NCBI GenBank assembly: GCA_015680685.1
Contig: MNCI01020249.1
Coordinates: forward strand, 187,558 to 251,557
DNA: 64,000 nucleotides
Origin: Gnetum montanum
Taxonomy: Eukaryota; Streptophyta; Gnetopsida; Gnetales; Gnetaceae
Reading direction: 5' to 3'
Of this stretch, positions 45,342 to 56,400 are shown piece by piece. Position 1 is the first letter of the stretch; each line of letters opens with the position of its first letter. The translations under genes were made by a program, and so were the position numbers. The notes below the pieces were generated by a model. That model saw nothing but the letters and a program-made list of their open reading frames with translations, ran no database searches and had not been told where the DNA came from.

Positions 45342-46200
45342 CAACCTTACCAAAGGACTACCTTTAGGCATGGATACATGTCTTTCTAGTAACATGGTAA
45401 GGCAACACTTATTGTACTCTTACTCCCATTTTTTGTTAAATCTACAAGGATATAATACATCTATTGTGGGTTGGTATAGGGATTATGTTAATATTTTAAA
45501 TTTTCATCCCACAACTACAACCTTTATCATTATTGGTGATGCATGGAATTGCCTGTCTCTCCACAATTATAGGTTCATATGTTATGTTATGTATTGGAGT
45601 GGTAATGGGTGTTGGCTCTTGCATAGGATTGGGAGACATTGTTTTGGTAAGGAAGGGTGTTGCACCCCGTTGGCCTTTTGTTGGTTTTGATGAGCCAATG
45701 GATCTATGAGTTTTGTGCAGATGTGTTGAAACTATCCTAAAGAAAGGATGTTTTTGAGATTGTGGTTGAGATCTACAAGCATTATCATTTACATGTATGT
45801 TCACAACACAAGTGGCATTCTTTCATTGATGTTATGGTGCCAATATTTTTTATGTTGTTGGTGGCACATATGTTGGAGGAAAGTATGAGAATGTTGAGGA
45901 TGTGACAGAGGATAAGAGGTGTGAGGTGGTGATCCCATGAAAGATGTTGTAGATTGATGATATTTGAGAGAGTTGTAGTAGTGATTTGAGGTAGAGGGAT
46001 TAGAACCAGTCGAGAAAATAGGTTGTGAAACCTAATATCCATGTGGGTCCAACTAGTAATAAGGGTAGTGCTAGCTTGATGATGGCATCCCCCACGACTG
46101 TGGGTTTTTCTACTGCAGTTGATAGTGATTTTGATGTTGATAAGAAGTCCCACTAGGATAGTATGGTTGGTTGTAGGACTATCTATAATTACCTGATGAG
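45342..46200 (-). mobile_element. Internal region of G1 element between solo LTR and gag
   Basis: No domain is recognised. TCTACCTTCAGGCATGGGTA near 44448 resembles ACTACCTTTAGGCATGGATA near 45358, so the solo LTR may have landed in or near a small internal duplication. Confidence 0.4.
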
Positions 46201-47860
46201 TAAGGTATTTTCCTAGGCATTTGCTTTTGTATGAACTTGGGATTCAAAGCAAAAGCCCCAAACACTTATAGATCTAACATAACTAGGCAATAGCTTTTTG
46301 TATGGTCATATTGGTAGATGTCATATCCATCATCCTCTTCTATGGTTGAGTCTATAGCCTCTTCTACTACATCTATTTTTCCTTTTTGCCAATAAGTGTC
46401 CTATCTATTTCTTTAGTCTTTTTCCTCTTCTTGTTTTGATCACTTGATCCTTTTTGTGTTATCCTCTCCTCTATGGTTTTTCATTTATGTTGTACTTTTT
46501 TACTCATCAACTCCCACATCTTATCTATCCTTACTTCAAGATTAGCGATAAACTTGTGTATTGACAAGGTTTGTTGTGATATCACCTCATCAAGTTCTGC
46601 CTCTTTTTCATCATCATAGATATGAACCCTCTTCTTTTGAAGAGTTGGATCCCAATTATATTCCTCTACATTCTCTTGTTTATGTAGCTCTCCTTCTTCT
46701 TTTGCCACCTTCTCAACTAGCCTTTGTATCTAATGGGATTTAATTCAGATAACCAACCTTGGCTAGAAATCCCAAGGGTCTCCCTTGTTTGGTTATGAAG
46801 CCCATATATGATGTGGAAAAGTTACTCTTTTTGGGAGAAATCATGGCCTGGACATTTATGTAATAGTGAATAGTATCTATCCAAGACCACATCCAATGAT
46901 TCATGTTTTTCTTACCTCCATTCTTGAATTTGTTTTCTTAGATTGGATGCTCTCACATAGGTTTCGTATTTCTTGTTGAAGAGTTCCAGCATTGTGGACC
47001 ATCAATGGATTAAATCTAGTTCCAATGACCTATACCAACTTTAAGCTTCATGAATTAGTGTCCTAAGAAAGAGCTTAAGCTTTTATCACTCTCAATGTTC
47101 TACAAGGTGTAGGCATCATGGAAGGCTTGTAAGTGATGTTGTGAATCAAATTTATAGCCTCCCATAAATTTAGGGATGTTATTCATATCAAGCCTTTTGA
47201 TGCGACTTTCCCTTTAATGCTTGTGGGGTATTTTAACTACTCTGTTATCTGCATCATGCTCCTAGTAGCCAACAAGGGTTCATCATCAGATATGTTGTGG
47301 TAATGATTTCTATTTTTATTTGTCTGATTATGATGATCTTGTCTATGCTCACTTTGATGATCTCATCTATTTCTATATCTATCTTCATCTTAACCCCTTA
47401 GTGTATTTCTATTTCTATACCTATGTTCATCTTCATCAAAATTAGACATTGAAGAGGAAGAGGAAGATGGGGAACTGGGAGAATTGACATGGCTCCTATA
47501 TCTCCCCTCATGGTCCTTTGATTTATCTTTTCTAGGTTTAGAGAAGGTCATAGGCCTTGAGACCCTCCTTGTTCTAGGACTTACTCCATGTCCATTATCT
47601 ACATTAGTTGAACGTAGTTTTTGAGTGTAGTAAGGATTAAAATAAGCATATGAAATCCTTGCTTGTGATTGTTCACTCTAATTTTCTTTAGTGTATATCC
47701 TATTATTTCTCCTACTAGTGTTTTCATCATGTGATGCATTCTTGGCCCTATGTGAAGAAGACATAATTTTGTGTGATAATGCGTGTGACTTAAAATATTA
47801 ATGTTTTCTAAAAGATAGATCATTAATACGTTTACAGCGATCATGTATAATATCATTGAT
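46201..47860 (-). pseudogene. gag of complete G1 element
   Basis: The minus strand includes KEEGELHKQENVEEYNWDPT and IYDDEKEAELDEV, aligned block for block with the gag at the left edge and at 63.0-63.2 kb, plus a Ser/Glu-rich stretch near 47450-47520. Frameshifts break it into short frames. It starts just downstream of the degenerate primer-binding site at 47878-47895. Confidence 0.65.
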
Positions 47861-47896
47861 CTAGATAACTAGCACCATCCTTAACAATGATGCCAA

Positions 47897-48953
47897 TGAT
47901 GAACAAAAGGTTTCCTCCACCCAACCATACGAATCACAAGCGTTCACGCACAATTCTATCAAATTTCATGGATGGGACTAATTGTGGCATCTAGATTATT
48001 AAGCATTGATCGCAAGATGTTGTCTTCCCAGTTGGACTAGTGGTAGCTTTGTCATATATGGTTTAGTCTAAAATGAGGCATATGATAATTAATGTTGTTT
48101 AGCCCTTAATACTCCTAGTTGTGAACATGATGGAAGTTGAGAATAGAATTCTAAATCTAAGTAATGATGGTAATTTAAATCTACTCTAGATTAGAATAAT
48201 GAGCATCCGGTCCTAGCTTATGGTACATGCCTTGGGCTCATGTAACCATTATTGGGTTACCAAGCATTATGCTACTTGGCGAACCAAGTAATAGCACTAC
48301 TAGGATTACAAAACGATTACACTTAAATGCTTAAAACTAGTCATACTCATTTCGCTTTGCTAATGAACAGGTAACGTAAAGTACTTGGAAATGTAAATGA
48401 TTAAATTAAGAAAATAGTAAAAACTATGCTAAGTAAAATAATAAAAATAAGTGGATGTTGCAATGATGAAAAGGAATCATGATCTTTATTTTCGAACATG
48501 AATTGTGCCCAAGTACACTTCACTTGAATAAAGATTTCATACAACTACTCAACACCACACTGCGAACATTCACTCTTTATTGTTAAAACTATGAAACAAA
48601 ATTGCAAGAATCTACCTAAGGATGGAATGAAACTTATGCGAATCCATGTGCCCAAGTGTTATATTTATAAGTTGCACACATCTCGCGATATTGGATCTAC
48701 GATATTATAGCATGTGCTACAATATTGATTATATAACATTATAGATATGATATCGTAGTTATGATATCATAGGTGAACAAAAATTGACTTTATCAAATAG
48801 ATGCAACATTGCATTTATGACATCATAGATATGACATAGCATCTATGATGTAGTAGCTAATTAGGATGCATTGACAGGGATGCTACAACACAGATGCAAT
48901 GTAGCATCTACGATAGAGCATCTATGACATCTCAACCAACTAATGATTCATCA
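47897..48953 (-). repeat. 5' LTR of complete G1 element
   Basis: The minus-strand 5' LTR, 1057 bp, has plus-strand edges TGATGAACA and TGATTCATCA. A decayed primer-binding site (plus strand AACAATGATGCCA) adjoins it at 47883-47895. The flank beyond the right edge is CTTCG and that beyond the left LTR is CTTAG, a 4 of 5 match consistent with an aged target duplication. Visible divergence from the 3' LTR (substitutions and small indels) indicates an old insertion. Confidence 0.85.
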
Positions 48954-49490
48954 CTTCGTATAATTGACTTCCTTCATGTGACTTATCTTTTGAGTATAAG
49001 CAATAAATTAACAAAGGACTTCAACTTCAAGAGGAAGAAAATCTACTTTTAGAAGTAAGATATCATAAGAAGTTTGCATTTTCACTTGAATTTCACATAT
49101 AAGAAACTATTTTTGAACATGCTCTAATTTTTCCCAATTATGTGTAAAAAGAGAAGATCCCCATGTAACACATCCACCCATACAATAATATAGGTTGGTC
49201 AAGACTATAAAAAAGTTTTCTTCTAATATCCCATCCCAAAATTTATTTCCTATCATAATTATTTCTTAGAGCAAATAGATCATACATGTCACTTGAAACC
49301 CTTTGAGCAATAAGGGTGTTCCATCTATAATTAGTGGCAAATTCAACTTCCAAATATTTATAAGATTCACAAATATCAATGCTTTTTTCCTAAGAAAAAA
49401 TATTATAATTTATATTTCTAGTACCACAAACTAAAATTTTAGTCTTATCAATATCTACTTGCATACCAAAATGGTTGTAGTAGTTATGGA
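48954..49490 (-). mobile_element. LINE relic part 3: RT thumb region
   Basis: The minus strand reads LHNYYNHFGMQVDIDKTKIL, ESYKYLEVEFATNYRWNTLI and, across a frame change, an LLYG(C)VTWGSSLFTHNWEKLE-like stretch. These are the post-palm blocks of a LINE reverse transcriptase. It is bounded left by the G1 LTR and right by an opposite-strand LINE fragment. Confidence 0.75.
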
Positions 49491-50349
49491 GGATTTAAAA
49501 TATGTATTTTAGAACTATAGGCTTGGAAGGTTAGAAAACAAATTTTTTATACTATCCTCTATTCTACTGCATTGTATGGATGTGTTGTTTGAGGACTTGG
49601 ACTTAGTGCTAAAATTTTGAAAAATATTGAAAAAGTACAAAAACAATTTCTTCTTAATGAGTTAAAAGTAAAGATGTAAACAACTTAACATCATTATGTG
49701 AATGTAATTTATTACCTTTAGAAGTAGACGCCTTGTACCAATTCACTACATACACTCATAGCTTACATATATGAAGGCAAGACAAATTCTATAAAGCAAT
49801 TCTTGAGTATTTGCAAGATTGTGGTTGGTATTTTCAAGGGATGTAATGGTTGAGAAAATGAAATATCTCTTGGGAGGACATACAACAAAATCTTGAGTAT
49901 ATTTTCCAACTAGTCAAACAAAAGATTTTATAATAGATGTGGTTTAATGTGGAAGGTAAGAGCCAATTTTATTTATACCACATTAGATCTAATAAACTAG
50001 ATGTAGAAGCTTACTATCTCTCAACTACTATTTCAATCAAGTATCAAAATACTATCAACAAGCTTCACTTAAGTTCTCATCATGTTAGAATTGAAAGTGG
50101 AAGATGAATTAAACTCCCCCAAGAAGAGTGCATTTGTAGGTTTTGCAAATAATAAAGAGTCCTTGAAGAAGAGTTACATGTGTTTCTTTCTTATGTTTTG
50201 ATTACCCATTTAAGACATCATTATAATGTTACAACAAAAAACCTATATGATTTATTTTTTATTCCCTCATTGGTGCTTGATCAATTTGTAGAGTCTATCT
50301 TTATTTTTCATGACAATGTGATATTTGTCCAATAGATCTTATGGATCTT
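49491..50349 (+). mobile_element. Plus-strand LINE fragment inserted in the minus-strand LINE
   Basis: The plus strand reads NYRLGRLENKFF, then ALYGCVV, LSAKILKNIEKVQKQFLLNE and a C-terminal region with VEDELNSPKKSAFVGFA, ending near the CAACTTCATTTCAATT stretch at 50345. It is a 5'-truncated copy of a related LINE. It interrupts the minus-strand copy directly after its FVDDVALIQN palm motif. Confidence 0.7.
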
Positions 50350-50943
50350 CAGACATAATACAACTTCATTTCAATTTATTCATGTAGCTAATTTTGGATC
50401 AATGCCACATCATCTACAAAGAGAAGCATGCTAAAAAATAATCCATTCACTAATACAACATGATTAAAGGCATTTTGCATCCATTTCTCCAATTCATGTA
50501 TAAATTTGTTAAAAAGGGTAGGAACAAAGGACAACCTTGTTTAACTCCTACTAAATTGTTAATAGTTGTTCCTTCTCAAGTAAGATTATCTTTAATAAGA
50601 ATGTTAACCATCTCATAGTTTCTTGAACAATGAAAAGGAGATATCGTGGAATGTTAATGTTAGACAATCTCTTCCAAACTTTATCTCGAGCAATAGAATT
50701 CTAAGCTCTAGAAAAATTAACAAAACAAATAAAAGTTTTGTGGTTGGAGCTTTTTGCTTTCTCCTCACAATAATGCAAAGTTATCATATGGTCTACAATA
50801 GAATGATTTCTCTCGAAGCTTGCTTACAAATGAGCATGAAGACCTTATATTTATGCCCATGAGCTAATTTTATTCTCCAAAATAATACCCAACAACTTAG
50901 TAAATACTAAATTAATTGCAATCATTTGATATTTATTTAGATC
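50350..50943 (-). mobile_element. LINE relic part 2: RT palm
   Basis: The minus strand reads DLNKYQMIAINLVFTKLLGI, ASFERNHSIVDHMITLHYCE, FICFVNFSRA, ARDKVWKRLSNINIPRYLL and FVDDVALIQN, the last being the catalytic x-DD motif. The order is that of a plant LINE reverse transcriptase. Stops and frameshifts occur. It is cut on the right near 50943 by the copia-like LTR. Confidence 0.8.
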
Positions 50944-52130
50944 TGTCCTATCTATCATGAAATAGTATGTCTATGATCTATTTTCTCATATATCTCATAT
51001 CACATTTCTTATTTTTCATTTTATATTTTATGTTGTGTATGTTTATTTCATGTTAAATACAAGGTATTGCTCACATATGTAAAAATTTCCTAAAATAGAA
51101 AATTTTAGATGTAAGGCATAGTAGTGCCATAACATGCCTAAAATGGAAAAATTTGAGTCAACCTTACCTATAAATCGAGGTCTTCCCTTATACCTCCATA
51201 AGAAGAGGCTTCATCTTTCATTTTTCATTGTAAAGTTTCATCAAGCAAGGGTTTGAAGAAGAACAAAGAGCAAGTTTCTCTTTTTCATTTTTTGCTTCGT
51301 AATCTCTTAGAATTTTCACAATGTCTCATAATTTTCCATAGATTTATTAATCCTTTCTCAATAATTCATAGTCTTTTATTGTCAATTCATATTCATAGTC
51401 TTTTATTGTCAATTCATAATTCTCAAAGATCAATTTCACATTTCATCATATTCATGCAAGTTTAACATCAAGATCTCATCAAAGATCAAGTTCTACTCAA
51501 GATTGAGTTAAATATCATCAATTTTCTTAAAGATAAGTTCTATTCTAGCTAAAATGAATGCTATTATAATTAAAGCATCAAATTTCATTGTGAATTTTGC
51601 ATTGAAAGTTGATTTCAAAGCATCTTTAGTTGTGATCAAGTTGCATTAGTATTTTGAATTGAAGATCTAGCTCTATTCTCAATCTTTTTCACTATATCTC
51701 TTTTCACATGTTTTCTATATCATTTGTGACATTTTGAATCCAAAATTATAGAGAAATAACCTCAAATTCATCTAGATCATCTTAAAAAATTCATATTTCA
51801 TGCCTATCAATTGGTATCGATTTCGACAATTGCTAGTGATATGATATTACCACGTATCAACGTAGTAATGTCCAATGATAATGTTCAAATTTCACTTCCC
51901 ACCAAAGATATTAACCACTATTGATTCTAGTGATTCCAAGCAATATTGGTAAATTTCATCCAAGAGCAATCAATTTTCTCAATGCCTTCAATGATGTGCA
52001 ATGGCAAGGTTCAACTAGATCTTAATCTCAATTAATCCAAGTAGTTCCTAGCTATATCATCAAGATATGAGTTCAATTCAAGCTTTCGCACACACTTTGA
52101 CACTATCTCCTATTTTGAAAAATAAGACTA
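50944..52130 (+). mobile_element. Copia-like LTR fragment with initiator-tRNA-Met-type primer site
   Basis: The sequence interrupts LINE coding at about 50943 and 52131. A promoter-like ACCTATAAATCGAGG lies at 51165. The stretch ending CATGCCTATCA is followed by ATTGGTATCGATTTC at about 51810, close to the TGGTATCAGAGC primer site complementary to initiator tRNA-Met used by plant copia elements. Only about 320 bp of internal sequence follows. The exact LTR start (near TGTCCTATC, 50944) is tentative. Confidence 0.5.
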
Positions 52131-53005
52131 CTCGACTAGAACACCAAGAGTGATCCAAACTATGCCAAAGCTCTTTATTAAGAAGGTTGCAAGCTACTTT
52201 TCACACTAATGGACCACCCCATTTAAGAAGCTCTGCACATAATCCATTAAAATCAACATCTTTCCTAAAAGATAACCTTTGAATTTCTATAGAAACGTCA
52301 TCAAGGGATAACATAATAACACTTGAGTTATCTTGTACAATAGGGGGCCTTCTTGATTAAAAAGGTTATTGAAAAATTTTTGAATAGTAGATAATCACAA
52401 ATTTCAAATGTTTTGTTTATTTCAAAAGAGATTCCAAGTGCTTTTTGGATTAGATTTGAGTTCATTGATCATTCTTTCCTGCTCTTCTTTGATGAGCTTC
52501 CTTTTTAAAAATCAAATAAGTGTTCTATGATTCTTTAGCATTAAAACGTCCAAATGTGAAGTTAAAATATCTTTATGAGCTGTCAAACAATCAACATTAA
52601 ACCAAGGTTTTCTACAAGTAAGCCTCTTCTTAATATGAACTTAAGTAGCTATAAGCAAAAGAACATTAGTTAACTCTAGCTATTATTGTTGACGAACATA
52701 TTAGCCACTCTTGTTTGAAAATCTTGACGAAGGTCTTCTATGAGAGGATGAGTTTTGATTTCTTATAATGAATATGATGAATTAAAGCAACAACAGTGAA
52801 TTTAACATAATGATGAGGAGATTCTAGAAGTTTCTCTCCCACTTGAAAGTTTTTCACTACATCTATATTATCATAAGTAGATAAGAAAAGATTAATGCAA
52901 GAGTTATCTTGGTATCCAATAATGGTGAAATGAGAGGATGAAAGAAATCTATTGATGCCATTAAGGATAAAAAAAGTCAAAGCACTAACCTTATTTAACA
53001 ATGAG
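52131..53005 (-). mobile_element. LINE relic part 1: endonuclease end and RT N-terminus
   Basis: The minus-strand frame at 52738-53001 reads LNGINRFLSSSHFTIIGYQD and SCINLFLSTYDNIDVVKNFQ, then VGEKLLESPHHYVKFTVVAL, the C-terminal third of an APE-type endonuclease. It is followed by KPWFNVDCLTAHKDILTSHL and, nearer 52250, FRKDVDFNGLCAELLKWGG of the RT N-terminus. In intact LINEs these perform target nicking and reverse transcription. Confidence 0.75.
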
Positions 53006-53190
53006 ATGTTAGCCTAGTGCTAAGACACTTGATTTGGAAGCTCCACATCATGGGTTCAATTTTGGTGAGCAATGCTGAGTTATATAAAGTCCTAATTGAA
53101 TTATATAATAATCCCATTATAAGAAATGAATACCCCTTTGAAGCAGTATATTTACAACACATTAGATTAGTTAGATGAGTATACCTCTCT
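52998..53190 (+). mobile_element. SINE-B copy (plus strand)
   Basis: TGAGATGTTAGCCTAGTGCT gives an A-box-like element and CATGGGTTCAATTTTGGTGA a B-box-like one about 40 bp on. It is followed by GCAATGCTGAGTTATATAAA and an ATTGAATTATAT tail. It lies at the right edge of the LINE. Confidence 0.65.
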
Positions 53191-53334
53191 AGAGACACTC
53201 ATCATCCTAGGCTAGTCTACGATTTACTTTACCACATATTAGATTAGCTATATTAAATTGTTATATTTTAATATTTTATATTGTTTAATTATTAGTTGAA
53301 CAATATTAGTTATTTTTGTGCCTCAGCCATAATT

Positions 53335-53499
53335 AATCATATGTATTAAGGACTACAATGAGTATAGTTGGGAAGATAGCGACCTATGATCTTACATTTA
53401 ACTATCTAGATATCGTGCTAGTCCACAGATTACAATATGGTCTACCATGATGTTTGTAGATCATATAGTTGGGCATTGGGAACATTTTGCTGCTCATCA
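53335..53499 (+). repeat. G1-type LTR 3' end relic
   Basis: GATCATATAGTTGGGCATTG and GCTGCTCATCA repeat the last 40 bp of the LTR ending at 61370 (GATCCATATGGTTGGGCGTA, ATTACTCATCA). No primer-binding site follows. Only the terminal part is recognisable. Confidence 0.5.
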
Positions 53500-53774
53500 C
53501 CTATGTCACGAATTTGACAAAAAAAACTTGGGGTGGTGGTATACACTTTATCTAGAAGTGGCAATGTAAATAATTGATGAGTACTTAGTCAAATTCACCT
53601 ACTAATAACATGGAGACCTCTAAGGACAACAATTAAGCACTCCCTAAAATCAAAACCATAGACCATCTTAATGAGAATGCAAACTTAAATCAGCATCCAT
53701 ATCATTTTGTAGTAACAAGGAACTTATTACCTCATTAGTAAATGTTTTAGCATAAAAAACTTAGGTCATGAGTG

Positions 53775-54085
53775 TTGGAACCCAAAATAAGTGAAACATA
53801 GGTACACCCCAAGATTTACAGAAGTTTATAACTCATTTCTACCTAGTAGAATTGAACCTATTACTTGGGGTTACTACGCCAAGACCTATACCATTAGGCT
53901 AATACCTCATTGTTATGAGGAACTTAGGTTACTAGTTCTCGAGATCATACATAATCTAAAAAATGCATTGTTAGTTGAGTGGTAAGATTCTTGATTTGAA
54001 ATCTTCAACTCATGAGTTCAATTTTGATAAGCAACGCTAAGTCTTAAAATTCTAATTAAATTATATATCTTAAAGTGTACTTTTA
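53775..54085. mobile_element. Inverted pair of SINE-B copies
   Basis: The minus-strand copy (53775-53925) reads GAGGTATTAGCCTAATGGTA and GGTTCAATTCTACTAGGTAG. The plus-strand copy (53957-54085) reads GCATTGTTAGTTGAGTGGTA and GAGTTCAATTTTGATAAGCA. They lie head to head, so the segment is a potential long imperfect hairpin. Confidence 0.6.
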
Positions 54086-54226
54086 TTACAATTATTTTAG
54101 ATTCTAACACCCCAAACCAAACTAACTTACAATTATTTAAGGTCTAGCACCCAAACCAAACTAACTTAAATCATAGTGTAGGTTCTTATTTCATGGCACT
54201 TCCAACTATCATCTAACTTAAACCTA

Positions 54227-54241
54227 GTTGACCAGGTCAAC
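54227..54241. promoter_or_regulatory. Palindromic double W-box
   Basis: GTTGACCAGGTCAAC is two TTGACC W-box cores in inverted orientation around a central A. It lies about 380 bp upstream of the TATA box and 595 bp upstream of the ATG of the WRKY gene. W-boxes are the binding sites of WRKY factors, which suggests auto- or cross-regulation. Binding is inferred, not shown. Confidence 0.6.
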
Positions 54242-54618
54242 AAAGAAGATAAACTTTCTCAACACGTGGGAAGGAAAATCACTCACTTTAGCAGTCAAAT
54301 TTACACCTTGATAACGTGGACATTGACAACAACATCAAAGGATCCTGGCTACCGATCCGATAATGCTCCAACCACTGTTAAAATAACCCGGCCAAAGCAA
54401 GATTACAATCAAAAATGGTCCTGGATTTTTGCACAGATAGCAACATAACATTATTATGGAAGTAGATTCCTCTACCCGGCCACTTCACTGCCACTGTATG
54501 AGTCTGCGTCAATGGTCATGGGTCGAAATTATAACAGATGATGTCACATAATTTCAGCCGCCGCACGTTAACATTTGGCCTTTGCTTTCATCAGCTTTGC
54601 TTTTCTCGGTCCCTGCCC

Positions 54619-54625
54619 TATATAA
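54619..54625 (+). promoter_or_regulatory. TATA box of the WRKY gene
   Basis: TATATAA follows a short pyrimidine-rich stretch (GGTCCCTGCCC). Transcription would start near 54650. No ATG occurs between there and 54836, so the first ATG of the transcript is the chosen start. Confidence 0.7.
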
Positions 54626-54835
54626 CGGACTGTTTACCACACATTCTGGAGTAAAATAGATAGACAGGAATCCCCTGCTGCTGCTTCTTGCAATCACGCT
54701 TCAGATTCAGGCAGAATAGATTTCCTTGTTTGCCTGCATTTTTCAAGCATCTGTTCTCAAAACTCATCCTCTCTTTTTTTTTTTCGGAATTCTAATTTGA
54801 TTCCCTTAGCTTTTACTTTCGTTCTTGTTCATCAC

Positions 54836-56400
54836 ATGTCAAACTCTGTTCAGAATCAGGATATTTGCACTGTGTCCATGGATCATCATCATCAGATGAT
54901 GGACTATTATCATCTCCAGTATTGGGAGAATGAGCCTTCTTCCATGGATTTTGTTCATTACTGTTCCTTGCAGCCATGGCAGCAGAGTAGCCATTTAAAT
55001 TACTCGGTAGAGAGTAATTTTTTTGTTACTGCCCCAGAACCCTGTAGCATTGAACCGAGAATGGATGAAGCCCAGCTCCTCATGACCTCAATTCCTGTGC
55101 TTGAGAGTTCTCAGGAAGATCGTTTTTCTGTCATTGACGGAACAACCAAATCTACTTTTGAAGATCAAGTTGGGTATGTATTAAGACTTGTGTTTTTGGT
55201 TTTTGTGGGTCACTGACTATCAGGATTTTCGCTTGGTAGCTTCAATGCTTATCTTACTCAACACAGTTTTGAACGATTGGTGGATGAGCAAAAGCTTTCT
55301 GTACCCATGCTTTGGTGGATTAGCGAAAGCTTTCTGTACCCAAGTGCTATTAGTTGTTTTTAAAGGAAATTTTTTTTGGGTCATAGACTTTGTGCACTTG
55401 TGCTTTTTCTTGGTTTTTAACCCTGTGCCATTTCTGTTGCAGAAAAACCGAATCAAAGAAAAGAAGGAGGAAATCTTCTACGGGTCCCAAGTTTGCTTTG
55501 AAAATGAAATCAGAGAACGAAATAATGGAGGACGGGTACAAGTGGCGGAAATACGGTAAAAAAAGGGTTAAGAGCAGCCCTCATGCAAGGTAAGGCAGGG
55601 GTACATGTGCATGTGAATTACTGGTAAACAATAGTAGGGTCCGTCTTCCGTGAATGTGAATTAATGTTAAACAGTAGGAACAATGACTTCCAAGAAATCT
55701 TGAGAGTGTCTTTAGATAAAAGGAAGCTCAAATCAGCTATTATAACTTGAAAACCAATACGTTGCCATCACTAAAGTGACAACCCTCTACTGTTAAACAA
55801 AAAAGGGGTCCTGCTAAGCAGGAGATTCTAATTTCCTTTTGAGTAAATTGAAAAACAAACTATACAGTAATTACTAATTTAATTTCAGTAATAATTTTCT
55901 CTGAATTACTGGTGTTAGTTGGTCTTAATCTTAATATCTGTCTTAACTATTTTGGTCAAACGTTGGGATGAGATGGAAAATTGCTTGGTGAATATGCATT
56001 ACTGTTGTTAAACAGCGAAGTCTTTGAATTACAGGCTAGCTAATCTTGAAAACCAACACCTCACCATCATTAAACATGGTGTAAATCTTAGTCTTGTCCA
56101 AAAGTTTGAATGAGATGGAAAATTGGTTTTTCTTTTTCTTTGACAAATTGAAATTGAAATTGTTTTTGTTGTTGAAGCAGGAGCTATTACAAGTGCTCAG
56201 AAGATAACTGCGAGGTCAAGAAAAGAGTTGAAAGAGACCGTGAGGATCCAACGATGATTATAGTGAGATACGAGGGGCGCCACAACCATGAAAGCCCATC
56301 AAATATTATGTGTGTGGAGCCCATAATGTTGCCCCAAGAGCCTGGCTCAAAACCCACCATTGTTTTTGTTCAAACCGGATTGTTTCACCAGAGCTCTTGA
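54836..56400 (+). CDS. WRKY transcription factor, WRKYGKK variant (group IIc type)
   Basis: Three exons, 54836-55173, 55443-55589 and 56181-56400, joined by GT-AG introns of 269 and 591 bp, encode 234 aa. It should be a nuclear DNA-binding regulator. Residues 1-112 are low-complexity and His/Gln/Ser-rich. A basic KKRRRK (118-123) is a likely nuclear signal. The WRKY domain follows: [11 protein letters not shown] (143-153) and the finger C167-x4-C172-x23-H196-N-H198. Intron 2 splits the Arg codon just before SYYKC, the conserved R-type position that excludes groups IIa and IIb. WRKYGKK, with Lys for Gln, is the variant of Arabidopsis WRKY50/51 and of tobacco NtWRKY12, which binds a WK box rather than a canonical W-box; altered site preference is therefore inferred. 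The frame is intact. An upstream in-frame TTG (54797) was rejected as start. Related factors act in salicylate/jasmonate defence signalling; that role here is an inference. Confidence 0.93.
55276..55346. repeat. Tandem duplication in WRKY intron 1
   Basis: GATGAGCAAAAGCTTTCTGTACCCATG is followed by GATTAGCGAAAGCTTTCTGTACCCAAG, each preceded by TTGGTG. Two units of about 34 bp with three or four differences. The splice sites are not affected. Confidence 0.8.

Noticed and set aside
45172-45690. 172-codon plus-strand frame
   Set aside because: It runs through a palindromic LTR array and across the solo LTR boundary into unrelated sequence, so it cannot be one gene.
54797-54835. TTG-initiated N-terminal extension of the WRKY protein
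   Set aside because: It lacks an ATG. The first ATG after the inferred transcription start is at 54836.
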